Shown here: in pieces, positions 56,389 through 64,000 of the stretch
Layout: each line of letters starts with the position of its first letter
How positions within the stretch are numbered: position 1 is the stretch's first letter
Source: JAFKFJ01 sp963786445
GTDB lineage: Bacteria > Pseudomonadota > Alphaproteobacteria > Acetobacterales > Acetobacteraceae
Assembly (NCBI GenBank): GCA_963786445.1
Contig: CAWAZU010000029.1
Span: 62,001-126,000 of the forward strand
Direction of reading: 5' to 3'
Length of the DNA stretch: 64,000 nt
Made by a program: the position numbers and the translations under genes
The notes under the pieces: generated by a model
What the model was told of the DNA's origin: nothing
Databases searched by the model: none
The model's input: the letters and a program-made list of their open reading frames with translations, nothing else

Positions 56389-58119
56389 TCAAATCGGCAT
56401 GCGGTAGCCATAGAATTCGTGATCCTCGTTGTAGCCGCCGTTGCCGGCGCCGAGATCGGCAAAGTCCGCCACGAACTCGATGGCCTCGATCCATTTGACC
56501 ATCTTGAAGCCAAGCTCGTTCTCGCAGCGCAGCCGCAGCGGGGCGCCATGAAGCACGCTGACGGGTGCGCCGTTCATCTCGTAGGCGAGGATGGTCAGTT
56601 CGTGTTCCATGTTGTGGAGTTTGTGGACGTCGTAGTAGCCGCCCCCAGCGGACCCCTCGGAGAACGAATAAAAGACCACGTAACGCGCAGCCGCTGTCGG
56701 CTTCACGATCTCCACGATGTCGCGCATGCGGACGCCGGCCCAGTTTGCGACGCCAGACCAGCCCTGAATGCAGAAATGCTCGGTAATCTGCCCATGTTTT
56801 GGCATCGCCTTGATCTGAGCGTAGGAAAAATCCTGCGGATGCTCGACCAAGCCGCTCACGCGCAGCCGGTAGTCGGCAAATCCGCCCTTTACCAGCGCGT
56901 TGAACTCATCGGAGTCCGGCAGCGTGCCGTTGAGCCAGAAGTGCGGGGAGATATCCTGTTGCGTGTACTGGGTCTTCGGACCCCCCCATTCCCCGAATGC
57001 CATCAACGGGCCGACCAGGGCTTGCCCGATCCTCTGAACCAGCCGGGCGTGCCGGATCGTGAAAGGCGAGGCGACGCACCACGCGGCGACCGCCAGGATC
57101 ATGGCCAGGCTGAAGACCAGCAGTCCCTTCCAGGAACTGTCGTTCACCCCGGCCCACATATAGTTCAAATTCCCGCGCGCGCCGGTAATGAACACCAGCG
57201 TCCCATGGATGAAAATGAAGATCAGGAACCACCACAACACGCCGAAATGGATCGTCCTGGCCGCCTGCCGGTTGAGCAGCCGCGCAAACCAGCCAAGCCG
57301 GTTGGCGATGGCCGGCCCCTGCATCAGGCCGGTGACGACCGCCAGAGGGGCGGCCACGAACACCGTGAGGAAGTAGGCGATCTGCTGCAGGCTGTTGTAA
57401 TTCGTCCAGCTGTGATCGACGGGGAAGTGCAGCGACAGATATTGCAGCGTCGTGGAGACGGCGTTGGGGAAAACCGTCCACGTACTCGGCACCAGCCTGC
57501 GCCACTGGTCCGTCGTGAACAGCAGCACATAAAATGCGACGCCGTTGACCACCCACAAAAGGTCGAAGGAGAAATGCCACCAGCGGGCGAGCCCGATCGA
57601 GTGACGAATGCCAGGGATGCCGAGCCACCGCGGGATGGTCACGGAATCGTCTTTCGACGTCCATACGCGGTCTTTCGGAACGTCGTGCTGGAAGCGGAAC
57701 CAGCCCGTGCCAGGCGTGCAGTCGCGCCGCCAATAGAGCCGCGGATGATCGGCGAGGATCTGGATCCCCGCACGGATGATGAACATCATGAAGAAAAAAT
57801 TGAAGAAGTGCAGCAGCCGCAGCCACAACGGAAACCCCGAGTACACCGCGCTCGACGCGGGGGTGACGCCGGGGTAGCGCGTGATGAAGTCCTGTACGCC
57901 GGGCATCGTGCGAAGCTGCTGGGCGACGGCGATCCCGAGGATCAGCAGAACCACGGCAATCGGGATGGCCCACAAAACATTGATCCATCGCCGCCCGATG
58001 CGGACGCGCGGAACGACGCCCTCCTGGGGCGGCAGCCATTCGCTCAGCAGAATCCGGTCGTCCGCTGCGCTCAATCCCGTCGCGACAGGGTCGTGCGGCA
58101 TCACCCGGCGAGCGTCCAT
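56389..58119 (-). CDS. Fusion of a cytochrome-b-like membrane domain and a sulfite-oxidase-type molybdopterin domain
   Basis: 576 aa. Residues 1-45 are cytoplasmic-like. Six membrane helices lie at about 48-68, 97-120, 181-203, 245-268, 290-312 and 331-350, with His residues inside or at the ends of helices (H104, H182, H291, H305), as in cytochrome b561/FdnI-type haem proteins. Residues ~385-576 form a SUOX/YedY-type oxidoreductase domain: the probable Mo-ligating Cys is C450 in FCIQGWSGVANWAGV, preceded by QITEH and followed by YYDVHKLHNMEHELTILAYEMNG (shown in part). No Tat signal. It resembles MsrP and MsrQ joined in one chain, but the membrane part is not clearly MsrQ. Substrate unknown. 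GGGAG before ATG 58119. Confidence 0.8.
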   Translation of the reverse strand: MDARRVMPHDPVATGLSAADDRILLSEWLPPQEGVVPRVRIGRRWINVLWAIPIAVVLLILGIAVAQQLRTMPGVQDFITRYPGVTPASSAVYSGFPLWLRLLHFFNFFFMMFIIRAGIQILADHPRLYWRRDCTPGTGWFRFQHDVPKDRVWTSKDDSVTIPRWLGIPGIRHSIGLARWWHFSFDLLWVVNGVAFYVLLFTTDQWRRLVPSTWTVFPNAVSTTLQYLSLHFPVDHSWTNYNSLQQIAYFLTVFVAAPLAVVTGLMQGPAIANRLGWFARLLNRQAARTIHFGVLWWFLIFIFIHGTLVFITGARGNLNYMWAGVNDSSWKGLLVFSLAMILAVAAWCVASPFTIRHARLVQRIGQALVGPLMAFGEWGGPKTQYTQQDISPHFWLNGTLPDSDEFNALVKGGFADYRLRVSGLVEHPQDFSYAQIKAMPKHGQITEHFCIQGWSGVANWAGVRMRDIVEIVKPTAAARYVVFYSFSEGSAGGGYYDVHKLHNMEHELTILAYEMNGAPVSVLHGAPLRLRCENELGFKMVKWIEAIEFVADFADLGAGNGGYNEDHEFYGYRMPI

Positions 58120-58137
58120 CACGGTGCTCCCGGTTGG

Positions 58138-58350
58138 TCAGCCGCTGGCATCCTTTAGCGCCTTGCCCTTGTGCAGCGCGATGTGATCGGTCTTCGTGCT
58201 TTTGATCTCGTATTGCGGATCATCCTCGGTGCAGCGATGCCGGTGGCCTTTGTAGGCAACGTCTTTCGTATGCACTCTGAGGATCGTGCCGCTGACATGT
58301 CCGGCCTCGGAATTCCAGCTCACCCGATCGCCGATCTTGAATCGCTCCAC
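58138..58350 (-). CDS. DUF2945 (hypervirulence-associated TUDOR-type) small protein
   Basis: 70 aa. FKIGDRVSWNSEAGHVSGTI, IL-RVHTKDV and DPQYEIKSTKTDHIALHKGKAL match the DUF2945 family, an SH3/TUDOR-like small barrel. Start GTG 58350, GGAGG nine bases upstream. Function unknown; often found next to stress genes. Lies 19 bp upstream of the molybdopterin fusion gene and may be co-transcribed. Confidence 0.85.
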   Translation of the reverse strand: MERFKIGDRVSWNSEAGHVSGTILRVHTKDVAYKGHRHRCTEDDPQYEIKSTKTDHIALHKGKALKDASG

Positions 58351-58399
58351 GCTCGTGAACCTCCGGTCGCGGTTTAACCCGGTGCGCCGCCGGCGCACC

Positions 58400-59164
58400 T
58401 CATCGGGTCACCCATTTGATGCCGTAATAGGTCTGGAATTTTTCGTCATAGGCGCCATCCAGGGTGATGGCGGGGTCGTAGGATGGCCCGTTCCTGACCT
58501 TCTGGCGTTCGACGTCAAGGTGGACCAGCCTGTCCCCCCAATCGATCTCCCGCGCCGAGTACGGCGAGATCAACACCTTCTCTCCCGGCCACCAGTTCCT
58601 GGTATCGACGACGACGTATCGGATGTTCCACGTCGCGTCATCGACCAGGAAATCCTCGACGTGACCGATCTCGCCGTCGGTGGCGTGGATATGATAGCCG
58701 GTGACGGCCGCAATGCTGCGCAGGTGCGGATCGTCACCGCCGGGCTGGGCGCCGTCGTCACTGTCGCCATGCGGCGGCGATGCCCAGAGCGACGCGACGA
58801 GCGGCGTGGCCACGGCGTTGGTCCCGAGCATGTCGCTGCCGCCCCAATAGGGATTCAGATCATAGTAGTTGTAGACAGCGGCCTCGATCTGGCGTGACAC
58901 GGGGCGTTCCGTGTCGATATCCGGACTGTTCTCGACCTGCCGCATCGTCAGTCTGACCGGAAACTGGCGCCGCACCGGATCGGGCTTCCCCAGCGCCGAC
59001 GGCGGCAGAAGCACTTTGCGGCCGGAGAGCAGATGGCCGGTATCCACGACGAGCCACCGAACGGTCCAGCCGGCATCATCGAACAGCAAGTCGCTGACGG
59101 TCCCGATCTGGCCATCGCTCGCCGCGACGGCATAGCCATTGACGGTCGCTGCATTCCACAACAT
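58400..59164 (-). CDS. PRC-barrel domain protein (two barrels)
   Basis: 254 aa. Two PRC-barrel units: residues ~10-75 (ASDGQIGTVSDLLFDDAGW, VVDTGHLLSGRKVLLPPSAL) and ~150-220 (ATDGEIGHVEDFLVDDATW, VVDTRNWWPGEKVLISPYSA). The linker includes NYYDLNPYWGGSDM. No signal peptide. Paralogous to the product at 62528-63304. PRC barrels bind small molecules or proteins (photosystem H subunit, RimM); here a stress role is inferred from neighbours. GGAGGAG before ATG 59164. Confidence 0.9.
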   Translation of the reverse strand: MLWNAATVNGYAVAASDGQIGTVSDLLFDDAGWTVRWLVVDTGHLLSGRKVLLPPSALGKPDPVRRQFPVRLTMRQVENSPDIDTERPVSRQIEAAVYNYYDLNPYWGGSDMLGTNAVATPLVASLWASPPHGDSDDGAQPGGDDPHLRSIAAVTGYHIHATDGEIGHVEDFLVDDATWNIRYVVVDTRNWWPGEKVLISPYSAREIDWGDRLVHLDVERQKVRNGPSYDPAITLDGAYDEKFQTYYGIKWVTR

Positions 59165-59413
59165 CGTCCGCTCCTCCACGCAAGATAGGGCCGCCGATCG
59201 AAGGGCAGCCCCCTGGGCCAGGCACGTGCCGCAATGGCATGACGATCCATCCGCGCAGCGGCGCTGCGGGCGCTCACCACCGGGCCGACGTCTCGCGATC
59301 AACCGTGCTGATCTTAGCCGTCGGGCATGAGCCGGCTAGATTCGGAATCTACGCAGATCGGAGTATCGCCGTCCGCCCGGAACGAGATGCCGGCGGCACG
59401 GGCCGCAACCAGG

Positions 59414-59986
59414 TCAGCCGGCGGCTTTGGTCTCGTTCTCCGCGGCCGGATAGACGAGCCTCCCGCCGGACAGCAAGCGCACGCCCGGCGTGAGCGTCGC
59501 CGGATCGATCTTGTTCGGTCCCATGATATGCGCCACCCGGATCCCTTCCGCCAACAGGTAGTCGGCGATGATGCGACGATGGCAACGCCACCACACCGCC
59601 TCGGCGCACATGATCGCGCAGCAATGGTCACGGGCGAGTGCCCGCAATTCCGCCAATCCGGTTCGAAACGCGTCCGTTGCCGCATAGTCGGCATAGTTTC
59701 GGAAAGCCGGCACCCGCCAGAACGCATTGGGCGACGGCATGGCGCGCTTCGCGGGATGGCGCAGGCCGCCGAGAGCGGCCAAATGACGGTAGGCGATCCC
59801 GGCGGCCGCCAGCGCGCCCGGGAGCGTGTCCGCATTGAACTGCGGGTTCGTGCGCGAACGAGGAATCGAGCGGACATCGATGAGCAGATCAACGCCGGCC
59901 GGTTCGAGCAACGCCACGAATTCGGCGATCGTGCGCGTCGAATGGCCTATGGTGAAGATGATCGATGCTGCCTGTGGTCGTTGCAA
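59414..59986 (-). CDS. DUF488 family protein
   Basis: 190 aa. FTIGHSTRTIAEFVALLEPAGVDLLIDVRSIPRS (shown in part) and the invariant CAEAVWWRCHRRIIADYL near residue 130 identify DUF488. Function is unknown; the conserved Cys/His/Arg pattern suggests an active site. Likely start TTG 59986 with GGGAG seven bases upstream; the frame remains open to 60178 without family similarity. Alone on its strand, divergent from the NDH-2 gene. Confidence 0.85.
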   Translation of the reverse strand: MQRPQAASIIFTIGHSTRTIAEFVALLEPAGVDLLIDVRSIPRSRTNPQFNADTLPGALAAAGIAYRHLAALGGLRHPAKRAMPSPNAFWRVPAFRNYADYAATDAFRTGLAELRALARDHCCAIMCAEAVWWRCHRRIIADYLLAEGIRVAHIMGPNKIDPATLTPGVRLLSGGRLVYPAAENETKAAG

Positions 59987-60110
59987 TAAATCGCTCCCGC
60001 CGGTGACGTCAGGTGACTTAGCAGCTTTCGGGCCGGGTGGTACTCGCCTGGATGCCGCTCGGAACCGCCGTGCCGAACTTTTCAGCGTTTTGCACAACCG
60101 GGAGTCTGGA

Positions 60111-61379
60111 ATGAAAACAGCGATCCTGCCGCGAGTGGTGATCGTCGGCGCCGGCTTCGGCGGGCTGACATGCGCCAAGGCGTTGCATCGCGCCGGAGCG
60201 GCGCTGACGCTCGTCGATCAGCGCAATTTTCATCTGTTCCAGCCCCTGCTCTATCAGGTCGCCACCGCGGCCCTGTCGCCAGCCGACATCGCCATGCCGA
60301 TCCGGCGCATCCTGCGCCGCCAGGGCAATGCGCGCGTGATCATGGGGCATGTCGAGGCCATCGACCGAATGGCGCACACGGTTTCCATCGACGGCGGCGC
60401 GACCGCGATTCCCTACGATTATCTGGTGATCGCCACCGGCGCACGACATGCGTATTTCGGCCACGAAGACTGGGAACCGTTCGCGCCGGGCCTCAAGCAG
60501 ATCGAGGACGCCACCATGATCCGGCGCCGCGTGCTTGACGCCTTCGAGAAAGCCGAGCGGGAAACCAGCGCCGATGAGCGCCGGCGGCTGCTCAGCTTCG
60601 CCGTCATCGGTGCCGGACCCACCGGCGTGGAAATGGCCGGCGCGATCGCCGAACTGGCCAAGACCGAGCTGGCGATGCCATACCGGAGCATCCACGGGGA
60701 GCGCCCGCGCATCGTGCTGATCGAAGCCGGCCCGCAGATCCTGCCGGCGTTTCCGCCGTCCCTGGCCACCAAGGCCGTGCAGTCGCTGCAGCGGCTCGGC
60801 GTCGAGGTGCGCAGCGGGACGAAGGTCGAACGCTGCGATGCCGACGGCATCATCGCGGCAGGCCAGCGCATCGAAGCGCGCACCCTGGTCTGGGCCGCCG
60901 GCGTGCGGGCTTCCGCCGCCGCGCGGTGGCTGGGGGTCGCGGCGGACAATGCCGGGCGCGTGCCGGTCGGGCCGGATTTATCCCTGGCCGGCGATCCGAA
61001 TGTGTTCGTCATCGGCGACACGGCAAAAGTCGCCTGGACGAAAGGCAGGAACGTGCCCGGCATTGCGCCGGCGGCCAAGCAGGAGGGCCTCTACGTCGCC
61101 AAGCTGTTGTTGCGCAGGCTCGGCGGCAGGCGCGCGCCACCTGCCTTCCGCTATCACCATCAGGGTGATCTTGCGACGATCGGACGCAAATCGGCCGTCA
61201 TCGCTTTCGGCCCGCTGCGGCTGAGCGGCTGGTTCGCCTGGCTGCTGTGGGGCGCGGTCCACATTTTCTTCCTGATCGGCTTTCGCAATCGCGTGATGGT
61301 CGCCGTGAACTGGCTGTGGGCCTATGCCACCGACGAGCGCGGGGCGCGTCTGATTACCGGCAGCGGCCAAGACGTCTGA
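60111..61379 (+). CDS. Type II NADH dehydrogenase-like FAD oxidoreductase
   Basis: 422 aa. FAD site RVVIVGAGFGGLTCAKAL, NADH site SFAVIGAGPTGVEMAGAIAEL (shown in part), and a third conserved FVIGDTAKV. C-terminal WAYATDERGARLI, preceded by the hydrophobic LSGWFAWLLWGAVHIFFLIGF, fits the membrane-anchoring tail of NDH-2. It probably oxidises NADH and reduces quinone without proton pumping. GGGAG before ATG 60111. Own promoter probable. Confidence 0.9.
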   Translation: MKTAILPRVVIVGAGFGGLTCAKALHRAGAALTLVDQRNFHLFQPLLYQVATAALSPADIAMPIRRILRRQGNARVIMGHVEAIDRMAHTVSIDGGATAIPYDYLVIATGARHAYFGHEDWEPFAPGLKQIEDATMIRRRVLDAFEKAERETSADERRRLLSFAVIGAGPTGVEMAGAIAELAKTELAMPYRSIHGERPRIVLIEAGPQILPAFPPSLATKAVQSLQRLGVEVRSGTKVERCDADGIIAAGQRIEARTLVWAAGVRASAAARWLGVAADNAGRVPVGPDLSLAGDPNVFVIGDTAKVAWTKGRNVPGIAPAAKQEGLYVAKLLLRRLGGRRAPPAFRYHHQGDLATIGRKSAVIAFGPLRLSGWFAWLLWGAVHIFFLIGFRNRVMVAVNWLWAYATDERGARLITGSGQDV

Positions 61380-61562
61380 GCCGGCATCGCATGCCGATCC
61401 GGGCGATCGAACCGATGGCGGCGACTGTGGCATCGACTGAGTAGTTTCCGACTCTGACGGTTCGATCCGGCGCCGCCTACTCTCGGATACATCGGTCATG
61501 CAAACGGCAAGCGCGGGGCAATCGCGGTTGCCGTTGGGCCATCGACGACAAGGAGACACTCC

Positions 61563-62486
61563 ATGAAACGCTCGGCCCTCGCCAGCTCCGTGGCAGCATG
61601 CATTTGCTGTGGTCTTGCCGGCCCGCTGCTCGCCGCCACGCCCGTGGATCAGCCGCCGGTAACCGGCACGGCGACACCCGCGTCTCCCGACGCGCAGACC
61701 GTCGCCGCGACTGCGCCGGCGCAGCAGTGCCTGAGCGATCTGCGCGCCTTCCACGCGCAGATGGGAAAGAGCGGCTATTGGCTCGGCGCGTCCGGCTACG
61801 GATACGGCTATCCGATGGGCGGATTCGGCTACGGCTATGGCGCTCCGCTGGTCGGCACCCCGGTGGGCGGCGTCGCTGCGGGTGGCGAGATCGGATATCG
61901 CACCGCGCGTCCGGGCTACGAGGTCCGCACGCTCCTCGCCGCCGCCAACATCCTCGCCCAGAACGGCCAGCAGCAGCCATGCGAGGACGTGCTCGCCACG
62001 ACCCGCACAATCTACCAGCGCTACGCGGCCGATCTGCAGCGCACGGGCATGCGTCGGGCGGACGTGCCGGGCTGGCGGCACCAGCAGATCGCCGACGCGA
62101 AGCCGGTCACGAGCAAGAGCACCGCGTTCCGGTCGGACCAGCTGATCGGCGCCGACGTGCGCGACCCGCAGGACCAGGCCCTGGGCAGCGTCGAAGACAT
62201 CGTGATGAGTCCCAAGACCGGCAAGATCGCCTATCTGGTCATCGCCCGCGGCGGAATTTTCGGGATCGATGAAAGCTACGTGCCGGTTCCCTGGCGCGAC
62301 TTCAAGACCACCCCGAACGTGAACCTGCTCGTGCTCGACACCACGAAGGCCGCCTTGAACGCCGCCCCGCAGGTGAGCAACGACAAATTTGCCACCGGCA
62401 GCCATTTCGATCAGCAAAGCGCGAAGGTGGATGCCTACTGGAAGACCCACCTCTCGAGCACAGGCAGCACCGCATCCCACGGCTGA
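61563..62486 (+). CDS. Exported PRC-barrel protein with Gly/Tyr linker
   Basis: 307 aa. Signal peptide with two Cys (SSVAACICCGLAGPLLAA). The N-terminal half has a Gly/Tyr-rich linker (YGYGYPMGGFGYGYG) and a helical region YEVRTLLAAANILAQNG. The single PRC barrel is at about 195-265 (LIGADVRDPQDQALGSVEDI, ARGGIFGIDESYVPVPWRDF). It is likely periplasmic. AAGGAG upstream of ATG 61563; 41 bp before the next PRC-barrel gene, so probably an operon. Confidence 0.85.
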   Translation: MKRSALASSVAACICCGLAGPLLAATPVDQPPVTGTATPASPDAQTVAATAPAQQCLSDLRAFHAQMGKSGYWLGASGYGYGYPMGGFGYGYGAPLVGTPVGGVAAGGEIGYRTARPGYEVRTLLAAANILAQNGQQQPCEDVLATTRTIYQRYAADLQRTGMRRADVPGWRHQQIADAKPVTSKSTAFRSDQLIGADVRDPQDQALGSVEDIVMSPKTGKIAYLVIARGGIFGIDESYVPVPWRDFKTTPNVNLLVLDTTKAALNAAPQVSNDKFATGSHFDQQSAKVDAYWKTHLSSTGSTASHG

Positions 62487-62527
62487 TCCGCTGATCGGCG
62501 CACCCCTGCGCGCAAGAGGAGAACGCG

Positions 62528-63304
62528 ATGTTGAGGAATGCATCCGTGATCGATGGCTACGCCATCATCGCAAACGATGGCCAGCTCGGCACCGTCAGCG
62601 ACTTTCTCTTCGACGACACGAGCTGGGTGGTTCGATGGCTGGTCGTCGATACCGGCACCTGGCTCTCCGGCCGCAAGGTCCTGCTGCCTCCCTCCGTGCT
62701 TGGGCACCTCGATCCCCTGAAGCGGGAATTCGCGATCGGCTTGACCATGCAGCAGGTCAGGGACAGCCCGGACTTCGATACCGAGCGGCCGGTGTCGCGG
62801 CAGATGGAGAGCGACATCTACGGCCATTATGGCTGGAGCCCGTATTGGGGCGGCGGCCTTTACATGGGCGGACGCGGCTATATGGGCGGCGCCATCGGCG
62901 TGTCGCCCTTTCTGGAACCGCAACCGCGCGAGGAAGCGGCCGCCGAGATCCGGCGCGACGATGACGATCCGCATCTGCGCAGCATCGCTGCGGTCACCGG
63001 GTACCATGTCCATGCCAGCGACGGCGCAATCGGCCATGTCGAGGGCTTCCTGGTGGAGGACACCGACTGGAGCATCCATTACCTCGTCGTCGATACCAAG
63101 AACTGGTGGGCCGGCAAGAAGGTCCTGATTTCGCCGCGGTCGGTGCGAGGGATCGACTGGACGGACAAGCTGGTCAACCTCGATGTCGATCGCCAAAGGG
63201 TCAAGGACAGTCCGATATACGACGCATCCACGGTGCTCGATCACGCCTACGCGAAGCGTTTCCACGACCATTACGGCGAGGTCCGGCCGAACGCCCGGCT
63301 CTGA
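62528..63304 (+). CDS. PRC-barrel domain protein (two barrels), paralogue of the 58.4-kb gene
   Basis: 258 aa with the same two-barrel plan: ANDGQLGTVSDFLFDDTSW, VDTGTWLSGRKVLLPPSVLG, then ASDGAIGHVEGFLVEDTDW and VDTKNWWAGKKVLISPRSV. By eye over half of the residues match the 58.4-kb protein, with differences concentrated in the central Gly/Tyr linker (WGGGLYMGGRGYMGG here). No signal peptide. AGAGGAG before ATG 62528. It suggests a duplication, with the two copies on opposite strands about 3.4 kb apart. Confidence 0.9.
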   Translation: MLRNASVIDGYAIIANDGQLGTVSDFLFDDTSWVVRWLVVDTGTWLSGRKVLLPPSVLGHLDPLKREFAIGLTMQQVRDSPDFDTERPVSRQMESDIYGHYGWSPYWGGGLYMGGRGYMGGAIGVSPFLEPQPREEAAAEIRRDDDDPHLRSIAAVTGYHVHASDGAIGHVEGFLVEDTDWSIHYLVVDTKNWWAGKKVLISPRSVRGIDWTDKLVNLDVDRQRVKDSPIYDASTVLDHAYAKRFHDHYGEVRPNARL

Positions 63305-63396
63305 CCGAAGGTCGGGAACGCGCCCGTGCCGCACCGCGTTCCGAATGCCGGGCGCTGAACGAGCGCTCCCGACCCGAACGCCGGGAGAGCCAGGCC

Positions 63397-64000
63397 GTGG
63401 CGGCAACGTCCGACCATTACGACGTGATCGTCATCGGCAGCGGGCCTGGCGGCGCATCCCTCGCGCACCGCCTGGCGGGCACCGGCAAGCGCATCCTGAT
63501 GCTGGAGCGTGGCGGCTACCTGCCGCGCTCGCGGGACAACTGGGATGCCAAGACCGTCTTCGTGGACGCCGCCTATCAGGCGAAGGAGACGTGGTACGAC
63601 CGCGACGGCCGCGCGTTTCATCCCGGCCTGCATTATTTCGTCGGCGGCAACTCCAAGATGTACGGCGCCGCGCTGTTCCGCCTGCGGGAACGCGACTTCG
63701 GCGAGCTGCGGCACAAGGACGGCATCTCGCCGGCGTGGCCGCTGGGCTACGACGTGTTCGAGCCGTATTACACTGAGGCCGAGGCGCTGTACCACGTGCA
63801 TGGCCAGCGCGGCGAGGACCCCACCGAACCCTGGTCCAGCGCGCCCTACGCCTATCCGCCGGTCAGGCACGAGCCGCGCATCGCGGAGCTGAGCGACATT
63901 CTGCAGCGCGAAGGGCTGCACCCGTTCCATCTGCCGCTGGGCATCAAGCTGGAGCAGAATGCCGACGGCAGCGCCACCACCTACAGCCCCTGCATCCGCT
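63397..64000 (+). CDS. GMC-family FAD oxidoreductase, N-terminal part (runs off the window)
   Basis: 201 codons present. FAD-binding YDVIVIGSGPGGASLAHRLA and LMLERGGYLPRSRDN, then FVGGNSKMYGAALFRLRERD, the second GMC signature region. Acts on alcohols or sugars; substrate unknown. Likely start GTG 63397 with GGGAG eleven bases ahead. The C-terminal catalytic His domain lies beyond the window. Confidence 0.88.
   Translation, partial: MAATSDHYDVIVIGSGPGGASLAHRLAGTGKRILMLERGGYLPRSRDNWDAKTVFVDAAYQAKETWYDRDGRAFHPGLHYFVGGNSKMYGAALFRLRERDFGELRHKDGISPAWPLGYDVFEPYYTEAEALYHVHGQRGEDPTEPWSSAPYAYPPVRHEPRIAELSDILQREGLHPFHLPLGIKLEQNADGSATTYSPCIR

Overview
The window is a stretch of high-GC chromosomal DNA (roughly 70% G+C by eye) from an alphaproteobacterium. 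Acetobacteraceae or a close Rhodospirillales relative is my best guess. The reasons are a C4-pathway 5-aminolevulinate synthase, a tkt-gap-pgk cluster, an RNase E with a long acidic insertion and the C-terminal KRGWWRR tail, a fabD-fabG-acpP-fabF-mltG cluster in alphaproteobacterial order, and Rhodobacter-type smo polyol genes. No tRNA, rRNA, CRISPR array or intact transposase gene was seen.

Layout. 0-10.8 kb is housekeeping: nrdA followed by only the first ~45 codons of nrdB, a Gly/His/Trp-rich secreted protein, two BmpC/BmpD-type ABC permeases without ATPase or binding protein, prfB (RF2) with its programmed frameshift site, PBP1A and an AmiC-type amidase. 10.8-20 kb holds rne, an exopolysaccharide priming glycosyltransferase, a gamma-glutamyltransferase/aminotransferase pair, a DsbA-like protein and a Nudix hydrolase. 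20-28.5 kb carries gst, pgk, gap and tkt, then a lipoprotein gene, hemA and an rRNA-methyltransferase-like gene.

29.6-48.7 kb is a sugar/polyol catabolic block. It has three separate ABC importers: an RbsBAC-type system with a FadR-type regulator; a SmoEFG-type polyol importer with two short-chain dehydrogenases (one close to SmoS sorbitol dehydrogenase) and a SorC/DeoR-type regulator; and a second Rbs-type system with an SMP-30 lactonase, a homoserine-dehydrogenase-like oxidoreductase and a divergent GntR regulator. An RTX-like Gly/Ser-rich exported protein sits among them. The smo unit has no ATPase of its own.

48.7-56.2 kb contains an ArsR regulator, a TPR-sulfotransferase, a MAPEG protein and the fatty acid synthesis cluster. 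56.4-64 kb looks like an envelope/redox/stress island: a protein fusing a six-helix cytochrome-b-like membrane domain to a sulfite-oxidase-type molybdopterin domain, a DUF2945 protein, three PRC-barrel proteins, a DUF488 protein, an NDH-2-like NADH dehydrogenase and the start of a GMC oxidoreductase.

Caution on reading frames. At least twelve genes, most of them essential (nrdA, prfB, PBP1A, rne, fabF, fabG and others), are interrupted by single-base shifts. Nearly all are one extra base, and about two dozen lie between 5.6 and 9.2 kb. For these genes I give one entry spanning the whole gene and treat the breaks as probable sequence errors, not decay.
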